Positions 55,672 to 64,000 of a DNA stretch of 64,000 nt are shown piece by piece. The stretch lies in NCBI GenBank assembly GCA_021613375.1, contig CM038704.1, positions 3,666,905 to 3,730,904 of the forward strand, given 5' to 3'. Under the pieces are notes generated by a model, which did not search any database, was not told the DNA's origin, and was given only the letters and a program-made list of their open reading frames with translations. Each line of letters begins with the position of its first letter. The stretch's first letter is position 1. This stretch comes from Megaleporinus macrocephalus (Eukaryota > Chordata > Actinopteri > Characiformes > Anostomidae). Both the position numbers and the translations under genes were made by a program.

Positions 55672-56098
55672 GAGGGTGTTTCACTGCCCCTAGTGGGTGT
55701 TTCACTGCCCCTAGTGTTCGTTTGTGTGTTCACTAGTGTGTGTGTGTATGTGGGTGTTTCACTGCCCCTAGTGTTCGTTTGTGTGTTCACTAGTGTGTGT
55801 GTATATGGGTGTTTCATTGCCTCCTAGTGTGTGTTCACTAGTGTGTGTGTGTGCATGTGTGTTTCACTGCCCCCTTGTGTGTATGTACATGTGGGTGTTT
55901 CACTGCCTCCTAGTGTGTGTGCGGTCACTAGTGTGTGTTTGTATGTGGGGGTTTCACTGCCCCTTTGTGTGTGTGTTCACTAGTATGTATATGTGGGTGT
56001 TTCATAGCCCCCTAGGGTGTGTATATGTGGGTGTTTCATTGCCCCCTATTATGTGTGTGTATGTGGGTGTTTCACTGCTCCCTAGTGTGTGTTCACGA

Positions 56099-56131
<33 letters not shown>

Positions 56132-56615
56132 GGTGTTTCACTGCCCCTAGTGTGCGTTTGTGTGTTCACTAGTGTGTGTGTGTGTGTGTGTGTATGTGGG
56201 TGTTTCACTGCTCCCTAGTGTGTATGTGTGTGTGTGTGTGTGTATGTGGGTGTTTCACTGCCCCTAGTGTGCGTTTGTGTGTTCACTAGTGTGTGTTTAT
56301 ATGGGTGTTTCATTGCCTCCTAGTGTGTGTTCACTAGTGAGTGTGCGCATGTGTGTTTCACTGCCCCCTTGTGTGTATATATATGTGGGCGTTTCACTGC
56401 CTCCTAGTGTGTGTGCGGTCACTAGTGTGTGTGTGCATGTGGGTTTCACTGCCCACTAGTGTGTGTGTTTACTAGTGTGTGTGTGTGTGTATGGGTGTTT
56501 CATTACCCCCTAGTGTGTGTGTTTACTAGTGTGTGTGTGTGTGGGGGGGGTGTTTTTCTGCCCCCTTGTGTGTGTGTTCACTAGTATGTGTGTATGTGCA
56601 CAGGTGGGTTAAATG
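55672..56615. repeat. GT-rich minisatellite, plus-oriented array 3
   Basis: Same unit as 53890-54615 (TATGTGGGTGTTTCACTGCC, CCCTAGTGTG, TGTTCACTAG plus (TG)n), about 20 units. A block of about 470 bp is repeated (GTGCGTTTGTGTGTTCACTAG words at 56152 and 56268, GTGTGCGGTCACTAG at 55917 and 56409). It lies exactly between two copies of a unique segment. Confidence 0.95.
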
Positions 56616-56635
56616 CAATATTATTTATACGCTAC

Positions 56636-56851
56636 TGCGTGTTCAAAACATTGACTGGTCTGAGGAGCTCGGCTTCAGCTCGGCTGTGACTGGCATGCCA
56701 ATTCACACACCTTGTTCTGAGCGGAGGGTCTAGAATTCGCTCAAGCCAAACTGATCCCTGATGCATTTTTGTTCCACTGTTGGTGGATCAGAGGTTGTGT
56801 TGCGGCATAACATACCCCTTCCAACCGGGCCTGACCTTCGGGCTCAGCCTC
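56636..56851. repeat. Right copy of the duplicated unique segment
   Basis: Partner of 55428-55671, offset 1,180 bp over the matching 3' part. It continues into GGGCCTTGAGCCACGAGCC, unique sequence. Confidence 0.95.
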
Positions 56852-57857
56852 CGGGCCTTGAGCCACGAGCCTCCGGGCCCTCGGCCTCGTCTCTCCTTAA
56901 AAGGCATGGGTTAGATCTCGGCCTCTCGACGCCCGGAATTAGCCCGGGCTTTATCTCATTACGGCAGAGGGAGGAGGAGACGGCGAGATATGGACGCTTC
57001 CCAGAAACATTAATCCCACTTGTTGGGAATCTGATTTCGCAGCTCCGGAGGTGCTTGTTGCCGTTATGGTTTGTGCACATTCTGCCTGGAGTGCTCCGTG
57101 ATGGGTCGCATCCGCTGGCAGGTGGGAAAGATGGTGGTGATGATCCACATAGCACAAAGCCTGCAGGGCTGCTCCATTAAATTACTATCGAACCACTTTC
57201 ACAATCTCTCTCTCTCTCTCTCTCTCTCGCTCTGGCTCCCACTTTTCTTCTTTCTCCTGCACACTGACCGCGCTCCCAGGCCGCGCTCCCAGGCCGCGCT
57301 GAGCTGTGCGTGTATGCACAGAAGGTCGTGCAGGGCTGGGTTGCCAGGCACGCCCATTCGGCCAGTTATTTTAATGAATTTGTCTCCGCGACTCTGAGTG
57401 TTTGCTCGACGCTCTCAAATCCGCCTGTGTACACACTCGGAACGCCACCCGGGTGCAGACCCTCGACTTTGTTAGGGCCCCCCCCCCTGGGGGGCGGATG
57501 GCTTATTGATTTCTGGGGTAACATGATTAAAACGGGTTTTAACACGACTCTTCATTTCGAGCTTGTCAAAGGACGTCGCAAGTGACTGAAGGCTGCCTGG
57601 AAGGAAACATGCCGTCTTCCCAAGTTGGCACGTCGATAGAGGTTCTGATTTTCTCCCTGTGCTATATTTGTTTGTAGGGAAGAGCGGAATGTGATCCAAG
57701 GTGGGGTTTAAAGGATTTGCGGTCAAAGAAATTAAAGAGCTACATGGTTTTATTTAAGGGTAAAATGAAATAAAATTCAATAAAACACTGAACACTGATT
57801 TTGTACTGAACTAATTGAACTAATTTAATATTACTTTAATATTTTGCTTTTCTATTA
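56852..57857. other. Unique CpG-richer block with a (TC)n tract
   Basis: Repeat-free except (TC)13 at 57204-57230 and a C10 run at 57478. Opposing frames of 139 codons (plus, 56761-57180) and 103 codons (minus, 56844-57155) show no domain. Possible conserved non-coding DNA. Confidence 0.3.
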
Positions 57858-58065
57858 GCAAAGGTGTCAAAAGTATTTATGTTCGTTACTCAGGTAGAAG
57901 TATAGATACTGGGGTTTAAAAATACTTTTGTAGAAGTTGAAGTATCTACTCAAGTTTTTTACTCCAGTAAAAGTGTAAAAGTACTGCTTTCAAAACTACT
58001 TAAAGTATAAAAGTAAAAGTAATGTAAGGAGAAAAAATGCCATTAAGGACAAAAGCTTAGGCCGC
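57858..58065. mobile_element. hAT-type terminal fragment
   Basis: GCAAAGGTGTCAAAAGTATT, CTCAGGTAGAAGTATAGATA, TACTCCAGTAAAAGTGTAAAAG and TACTGCTTTCAAAACTACTT. This run of AAGTA/AGTAAAAGTA words is the well-known terminal region of fish hAT elements ending CAGAGGTGGGTAGAGTA. No transposase; the opposite end is not found. Confidence 0.75.
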
Positions 58066-58204
58066 ACCACAGGGGTCTATAGTGCACTAGCCCACCTCCT
58101 CAAAAACCCCATTCTTCTAAAAGCCATAATGACTATAATGTTATATTAAAATGTTAATGTTGATAAATTTGGGATGCGCTAGGCTTCCTGTTTCATTTTA
58201 GTCA
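58066..58204. other. Short unassigned spacer
   Basis: Unassigned; may belong to the interior of the hAT-type element. Confidence 0.3.
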
Positions 58205-59190
58205 CTGAGTGTGTTTACATGCAGTTAATAATCCAATAAGTACACAGAATCAGACTTTGTCAGTAATCCATTTAACACATTTACATACACTTGAGTGTGT
58301 TAATCAGATAATCGGAAATGTCAGGTCTACATGAGGTAAATCAGATTTCTGCTTTGCAACCAGCCAATAAGATTACAGAATAAGAAATTATGTCCAAAAA
58401 GAAAAAACAGAAAGAAATCAGAGTAAGAGTATATATACACTGAGAGATCTGAAAGAAATCAGAGTAAGAGTATATATACACTGAGAGATCTGAAAGAAAT
58501 CAGAGTAAGAGTATATATACACTGAGTGATCTGAAAGAAATCAGAGTAAGAGTATATATACACTGAGAGATCTGAAAGAAATCAGAGTAAGAGTGTATAT
58601 ACACTGAGAGATCTGAAAGAAATCAGAGTAAGAGTATATATACACTGAGTGATCTGAAAGAAATCAGAGTAAGAGTATATATACACTGAGTGATCTGAAA
58701 GAAATCAGAGTAAGAGTATATATACACTGAGTGATCTGAAAGAAATCAGAGTAAGAGTATATATACACTGAGTGATCTGAAAGAAATCAGAGTAAGAGTG
58801 TATATACACTGAGAGATCTGAAAGAAATCAGAGTAAGAGTGTATATACACTGAGAGATCTGAAAGAAATCAGAGTAAGAGTATATATACACTGAGTGATC
58901 TGAAAGAAATCAGAGTAAGAGTATATATACACTGAGTGATCTGAAAGAAATCAGAGTAAGAGTATATATACACTGAGTGATCTGAAAGAAATCAGAGTAA
59001 GAGTGTATATACACTGAGAGATCTGAAAGAAATCAGAGTAAGAGTATATATACACTGAGAGATCTAATTAAAATCCAACTCTGTTTATCAGGTTTTTAGG
59101 CCTTAATCTGATCTAAGAACAGGGCTATGCTGTTTATGGCCGCTTGTATGATTGGATAACAGCAGAATCTGATTCTGATTGTAATAGTGA
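58205..59190. mobile_element. Probable DNA element containing an expanded minisatellite
   Basis: Starts GTGTTTACATGCAGTTAATA and ATCCAATAAGTACACAG, typical of fish DNA elements with TGTTTACATGCA ends. Sequence at 59090-59170 (TTAATCTGATCTAAGAAC, TGATTGTAATAG) is similar in style but a clean inverted end is not visible. The 41-bp array occupies its centre. Confidence 0.4.
58411..59066. repeat. 41-bp minisatellite, 16 units
   Basis: Unit GAAAGAAATCAGAGTAAGAG followed by TATATATACACTGAGAGATCT. Two alternating variants (GAGAGATC/GAGTGATC; GTATATATAC/GTGTATATAC) form a readable pattern. Each unit has a TATATATA or TGTATATA core. Very low divergence suggests recent expansion. Confidence 0.97.
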
Positions 59191-59631
59191 TATGTAGTGT
59201 ACTGGCTCTGCTTCAGCATCTGGACTGCTCTGCTGTAGACAGCTCAGGATCCAGAACGTTATGGTAGATCACAGAAAGAGAGGAGTGTGTGGAAAGGTCA
59301 GCTGGCCTGCTGACCGCTGCAGTGTGTGGACTGTAACTGACCCGGAGTAGATTTGGTTTTCTGCTGTAGTTTAACTGTGAAGTGACAGTAACGTTGACTT
59401 CAGTCTCGTCTCCGTTGAGAATCGCGCTCCTCCTCGGAGCTAAACTGAGGCGGGTTTGGAGGAGAACTTGGAGTTTGGTGCTCCCGCTAGCCGCCAGCGT
59501 GAGTGTGCAACAGACGCTTGTTTGCACGAGGCCTTCGGCGGGGATGCTAATCAGGAAGACTGATCACATGACGGTCGTTGCCATGTTCGCGGGGAGCGCC
59601 ATCTGTGTTGGAGCCTGCCAGCACCAAGCCT
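59191..59631. other. Unique block
   Basis: Nothing recognised. A minus frame of 104 codons (59213-59527) and plus frame of 83 codons overlap; neither shows a domain. Confidence 0.35.
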
Positions 59632-59763
59632 GAAGAAGAGAGAGAGGGAGAGACAGTGAAGAGAGGGAGAGGGAAGGAGGGAAAGAGAGAGAGTGGGAGA
59701 GAGAGAAAGAAAGAGGGAGAGAGAGAGGGAGCAAGAGAGAGAGAGAGAGAGAGAGAGAGGGAA

Positions 59764-59835
<72 letters not shown>

Positions 59836-60096
59836 GGAGAGAGAGAGGAAGAGAGAGAGGGAGAGAGGGAGAGAAAGAGAGGGAGAGAGAGAGAAAGAGA
59901 GAGAGAGAGATAGAGAGGGAGAGAGAGAGGGAGAGAGAGAGAAAATGGGAGAGAGAGTGAAAGAGAGGGAGAGGGAAGGAGGGAAAGAGAGAGAGGGAGA
60001 GAGAAAAAGAAAGAGGGAGAGAGAGAGGGAGCGAGAGAGAGAGAGTGAGAGAGAGAGAGAGAGAGAGGGAAAGAGAGAGAAAGAGAGAGAGAGAGG

Positions 60097-60155
<59 letters not shown>

Positions 60156-60232
60156 AAAGAGAGAGAGGGAGAGAAAGTGAAAGAGAGGGAGAGGGAAGGA
60201 GGGAAAGAGAGAGAGGGAGAGAGAGAAAGAAA

Positions 60233-60273
<41 letters not shown>

Positions 60274-60412
60274 ACAGTAAGAAGGGGAGAAGGAGAAAAG
60301 GGTAGCGAGAGAAGGAGAGAGAGATGGAGAGAGAGGGGTGGGTGAGAGGGAGTGGGGGAGAGAGAGTGAGAGTGAGAGAGAAAGAGAGAGAGAGGAGACA
60401 GGAGACAGGAGA
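59632..60412. repeat. Polypurine (GA)n-rich tract of about 780 bp
   Basis: The plus strand is almost wholly A and G, with only scattered T and C. The 20-base word GGGAGAGGGAAGGAGGGAAA begins at 59665, 59967 and 60187, marking internal duplications of about 302 and 220 bp. Frames of up to 301 codons on the minus strand (Ser/Leu) and 193 on the plus strand (Arg/Glu) are artefacts. Confidence 0.97.
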
Positions 60413-60990
60413 CATCACCTAAGTTCCCACGGGCCTCTGAACCGCGTCTCACAGCGAGCGCGAGTGTCGCGCCTGATTTTCACCCCGAGATTTAACGCTT
60501 AGCGTTGCGCTAACTCGAGTGGATGACAGTCTGTTTCACGACTGCAGCGAGCCGCGCCAAACACGCAACAGCTATCTCCCTCCCCGCACGAGCAGAGCGC
60601 ATGAGCACCGGACTTGTTCTGATCTTACAGTAAATTGCGGCTTGTGTGTGGCGCTTACCTACAAACTAAACCTGGAAGCAATTAGGAAGCTATTAAAGTG
60701 TCAAGGCTAACGGACTAACACATATAAACACCCCCGCCTGAGACCCAGCCATTTCCACCGGAGGGACATATGGTTTTAGAGTTCATAAAGAGTACCCATC
60801 AGATATCCGGCCCTGAGCTGAGGGTTCAAAGTAGGTGCCAACAAACAAGCCGCACCTTTGAAGCTTTGAATAAAAAACATCTGTTAGTTGTAAACAAATT
60901 GGCTGTAAACAAGTTGGTTGATTAACTTTAGTGCTGATGCCACCAGAACCTCCACAGTTCTGCAGAAATCTGTGAGAAACTTAGCCAGAC
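60413..60990. other. Unique block, CpG-rich at its start
   Basis: 60420-60610 has many CpG (CACAGCGAGCGCGAGTGTCG, GAGCCGCGCCAAACACG). No coding or RNA gene recognised. Confidence 0.35.
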
Positions 60991-60993
60991 TTG

Positions 60994-61237
60994 GTTACAG
61001 TGGTGGTGAATGGAACCAGACGTCTGAAGAGCTTCCACACAGAAAGCTGGTGCATGAACTGCCTATGAATACATTGTTTTATGATAGCTTTGAGAAGGTT
61101 TTGGCCTCAATCCATTCGTGTATCCATCCATATAAACACTTAGAAGATGTTCACTGCAGGGTTTGATAGTAAATATAATGTCTATATCTGTGTTGTAGAC
61201 ATGGTGACGCCTGGTTCCATTCACCACCACTGTAAAC
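60994..61237. repeat. Inverted repeat, 31-bp arms
   Basis: GTTACAGTGGTGGTGAATGG at 60994 and its complement ending TGTAAAC at 61237 pair at about 28 of 31 positions, with 180 bp between. Related single arms (GGTGCTGAATGGAACCAGAC) occur at 61774 and 63437 and, inverted, at 9116. Confidence 0.85.
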
Positions 61238-61985
61238 AACATCTGAACCACTTTAAACTGAACCCACTCAGAATGACTATATTCATGCAGAATTTTGTAA
61301 AATTTGGTGGACTTCCCCTTTATGCAAGTGGGCTCCAGCTGCAGAGATAAACCCTTTATTGAGTACACCAGTGCGTAGGGTGGGCAATGTTTATAGATTT
61401 TTCTCTTTCACTCAGAAAAGGTCAATATTGTGTTGCAGTGTATACACAGCGCAGATGGTGATGTCATGCAAAATGTTTTCCCTTTTTAGTTTAAATAATA
61501 ATTAATTAATAGTAATTAATTAATTAATTACTTTTTCATCCTTTCTCATCTCACGTGCTATAATGTGGGTGGAGACTACAATATACACCAACAACTAACA
61601 TATCAATAGATACCAGCGCTCTCTGCCCTCCTATTCTGGGTGACCTTTATGCAAATGAGCTGAGTGGCAACCAATCAGATAGTTGATTTAACGCTGGAGC
61701 ACACTGAGTGGGAAACATAATCAAGGAGTTGTATATTATTACACTACACCATTTTTTAAAGTCAGGATTGTTTACAGTGGTGCTGAATGGAACCAGACGT
61801 CACAGTGTTCACCACTCTGAATTTGTCTGTTTAGGCAGTATTTTTAAAAAATTGGTGGACTTCCCCTGTAAGACACTAGCAAGAGATAATTCCTTTATTA
61901 GCTACAGCTGTGCATACGGTGCTTATAGATGTTTCTCCTTCTCTTAGAAGGTCAATATTGTGCTGCAGCTGCCAATATAGAGTTT
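61238..61985. repeat. Dispersed/tandem repeat family J, units 1-2
   Basis: Contains GGTGGACTTCCCCTTTA, GCTCCAGCTGCAGAGATAA and CTCAGAAAAGGTCAATATTG (61309-61440), and again from 61851, plus ATGCAAATGAGCTGAGTGGC and AACCAATCAGATAGTTGATT. The same order is seen at 63280-63905. Unknown family. Confidence 0.75.
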
Positions 61986-61994
61986 GCTGTATAG

Positions 61995-62052
61995 CTCCTA
62001 ACTCAGGAAGATGGATGGATTGATGGATGGATGGATGGATGGATAGATAGAT
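61995..62052. repeat. (GGAT)n/(GATA)n microsatellite
   Basis: TGGATGGATGGATGGATGGA and TAGATAGATA, leading straight into the LINE-end-like sequence. Confidence 0.95.
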
Positions 62053-62085
62053 ACGTTATTGATCCCAGAGGGAAATGCAAGATCT
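62050..62085. mobile_element. LINE 3' end-like fragment
   Basis: ACGTTATTGATCCCAGAGGG followed by AAATGCAAG. A GATA tail plus CTTTATTGATCCCNNGGGGAAAT is a familiar fish LINE 3' end. Very short. Confidence 0.5.
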
Positions 62086-62122
62086 CCCCATTGAACCCAT
62101 CTGTGCAGTAAAACACTCACAC

Positions 62123-63262
62123 CTGAAGCCCACGACTGTCCCAAAGCCTATGACTGCCCTAAAGCCCACGACTGCCCTAAAGCCCACGACTGCCCTAAAG
62201 CCCCTACTGCCCTAAAGCCCACGACTGCCCTAAAGCCCACGACTGCCCTAAAGCCCACAACTGCCCTAAAGCCCATGGCTGCCCTAAAGCCCATGACTGC
62301 CCTAAAGCCCACGACTGCCCTAAAGCCCCTACTGCCCTAAAGCCCACGACTGCCCTAAAGCCCACAACTGCCCTAAAGCCCATGGCTGCCCTAAAGCCCA
62401 CGACTGCCCTAAAGCCCACGACTGTCCTAAAGCCCACGACTGCCCTAAAGCCCACGACTGTCCTAAAGCCCACAACTGTCCTAAAGCCCACGACTGCCCT
62501 AAGGCCTATGACTGCTCTAAGGCCCACAACTGCCCTAAAGCCCATGACTGCCCTAAAGCCCACGACTGCCCTAAAGCCCACGACTGCCCTAAAGCCCACA
62601 ACTGCCCTAAAGCCCCTACTGCCCTAAAGCCCACGACTGCCCTAAAGCCCATGACTGTCCTAAAGTCCACGACTGCCCCAAAGCCTATGAATGCTCTAAA
62701 GCCCATGACTGCCCTAAAGCCCATAACTGTCCTAAAGCCCACAAAAGCTCCAAAGCCCACGACTGCCCCAAAGCCTATAACTGCTCTAAGGCCCACGACT
62801 GCCCTAAAGCCCATAACTGTCCTAAAGCCCATAACTGTCCTAAAGCCCACGACTACCCTAAAGCCCACGACTACCCTAAAGCCCACAACTGCCCTAAAGC
62901 CCATGGCTGCCCCAAAGCCCATGACTGCCCCAAAGCCCATGACTGTCCTAAAGTCCACGACTGCCCCAAAGCCTATGAATGCTCTAAAGCCCATGACTGC
63001 CCTAAAGCCCATAACTGTCCTAAAGCCCACAAAAGCTCCAAAGCCCACGACTGCCCTAAAGCCCACGACTGCCCCAAAGCCTATAACTGCTCTAAGGCCC
63101 ACGACTGCCCTAAAGCCCATAACTGTCCTAAAGCCCACGACCGCCCCCAAAGCCCACGACTGTCCTAAAGCCCATGACTGCCTCAAAGCCCACGACTGTC
63201 CTAAAGCCCACGACTGCCCTAAAGCCCACGACTGCCCTAAAGCCCACGACTGCCCTAAAGCT
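62123..63262. repeat. 18-bp minisatellite, about 63 units, G4-capable minus strand
   Basis: Unit CCTAAAGCCCACGACTGC. A 288-bp block (16 units) beginning at 62651 is repeated from 62939, including private words AAAGCCTATGAATGCTCT and CACAAAAGCTCCAAAG. A few 17-bp units (AAAGCCCCTACTG) shift the frame. Because most units are 18 bp, frames of 131 and 226 codons (minus) and 204 codons (plus) stay open; these are artefacts. The minus strand reads GGGCTTTAGGGCAGTCGT, two GGG runs per unit. Confidence 0.97.
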
Positions 63263-63279
63263 TAGTGTCAGTGTTTAGT

Positions 63280-63905
63280 GGCAATATTAAGTGGCAACCA
63301 ATCAGATTGTTGATTTAATGCTGGTACACACACACACACTGAGTGAGAGATAAAACAAAGGAGTGCAATCTGAGAGCTGAACGTTATTACAGTACATGAC
63401 TTTGTGAGTTAGCTTTGGTGTGAAAGAACGGTTCACAGTGGTACTGAATGGAACCAGACGTCACAGCGTTCGCCTCGTTCATGCAGAAATTTAAACACAG
63501 TGGTGGACTTCCCCTTTAAGAAAGTAGGAACCAGCTGCAGAGATAATTCCTTTATTGGCTACAACAATGCGTAGGCTGCGTGGCGCCTATAGATTTTTCT
63601 CATTCTCTCAGAAAAGGTCAGTATTGTGTTGGAGTACAGACTTAGCGTGAATTATGATGTCATGCAACATGATTTTCCCTTTATTAATTTATTAATTAGG
63701 CTTTGATCATTAACCTCACATGTGCTATGATGTAGGCAAACACTATTATATACAGAAATAACTGACAGATCAAAAACATGATGCATATACTGCTCTCTGT
63801 TCTCGTTCTGTATGCAAATGTATGCAAATGAGCTAAGGGGCAAACCAATCAGATAGTTAATATGTGGTGCAGTAAACATTTGTGTGACACCCGCAGTCAC
63901 ATGGT
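63280..63905. repeat. Repeat family J, unit 3
   Basis: Parallels 61655-61985 and 61440-61660: GGCAACCAATCAGATTGTTG, GTACTGAATGGAACCAGACG, GGTGGACTTCCCCTTTAAG, AACCAGCTGCAGAGATAATTCC, ATGATGTCATGCAACATG, TATGCAAATGAGCTAAGG. The 18-bp array and a LINE end sit between this unit and the earlier ones. Confidence 0.75.
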
Positions 63906-63915
63906 GAGATTTAAC

Positions 63916-63985
63916 ACTACATAATATAATATAATATAATATAATATAATATAATATAATATAATATAATATAATATAATAAAAA
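63916..63985. repeat. (ATAAT)n microsatellite
   Basis: About 13 perfect pentanucleotide units followed by an A8 run. Confidence 0.97.
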
Positions 63986-64000
63986 AAACATACAGAACAG

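Noticed and set aside
56761..57180. 139-codon plus frame opposite a 103-codon minus frame
   Set aside because: Overlapping opposite frames in CpG-rich DNA with no recognisable domain. Part of it lies in a duplicated segment.
59547..60452. Frames of 301 and 284 codons (minus, Ser/Leu) and 193 codons (plus, Arg/Glu)
   Set aside because: They arise from the GA/CT-rich tract, which lacks stop codons in several frames. No protein-like complexity.
62123..63262. Interstitial telomeric repeat
   Set aside because: CCCTAA occurs once per 18 bp but is embedded in a longer different unit; no run of CCCTAA itself is seen.
62204..63265. Long repeat-protein-like frames on both strands
   Set aside because: Same reason with an 18-bp unit. 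Both strands are open, which is not expected for a real repeat protein, and 17-bp units break the frames.

Overview
The window looks like gene-poor intergenic DNA from a teleost fish. The evidence is a dense mix of fish-type DNA transposon relics: Tc1-like transposase pseudogenes, TA-flanked MITEs, hAT-type ends and LINE 3' tails. Many micro- and minisatellites and long (TA)n tracts accompany them, and the unique sequence is AT-rich. An ostariophysan (characin, catfish or zebrafish-like lineage) is my guess from the repeat families and is not proven. I find no convincing host protein-coding gene and no rRNA or tRNA gene. The only coding sequence I recognise belongs to broken transposases. One short reading frame at 21.65-21.86 kb (minus) has exon-like character and is listed as a candidate only.

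Layout. 0-9 kb: unique AT-rich DNA with a 20-bp minisatellite, several copies of a short MITE (here family A), two TA-flanked Tc1-type elements and a hAT-like element. 9.17-10.35 kb: an element with about 105-bp terminal inverted repeats. 10.35-11.6 kb: CpG-richer unique DNA. 11.6-23.3 kb: a minisatellite-rich stretch. It holds an 80-100-bp degenerate array, two sister 30-bp arrays, a 31-bp array carrying a CCAAT box in nearly every unit, and an AT-rich 28-bp array. 23.3-33 kb: mostly unique DNA with some blocks that resemble conserved non-coding DNA, interrupted by Tc1-type relics. 33-35.35 kb: a degenerate tandem array with a unit of about 0.5-0.7 kb. 35.9-42.7 kb: unique blocks, a (TA)n-centred palindrome and more MITEs. 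42.7-48.2 kb: a CA-rich minisatellite and a tandem array of about 750-bp modules, each with its own (TA)n tract. 48.9-52.4 kb: two lineages of Tc1-like transposase pseudogene, one tandemly multiplied. 53.2-56.6 kb: two more arrays of the 42.8-kb minisatellite in opposite orientation. 57.8-60.4 kb: hAT-like ends, a 41-bp minisatellite and a roughly 780-bp polypurine tract. 61-63.9 kb: a repeat family split by an 18-bp array whose minus strand fits the G-quadruplex consensus.

There is no gene network to describe. What is notable is structural: tandem arrays make up roughly a fifth to a quarter of the window by eye, several arrays sit inside transposons or between duplicated copies of unique sequence, and at least four classes of non-B-DNA-prone sequence occur. 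All family assignments come from reading motifs; no database search was possible.
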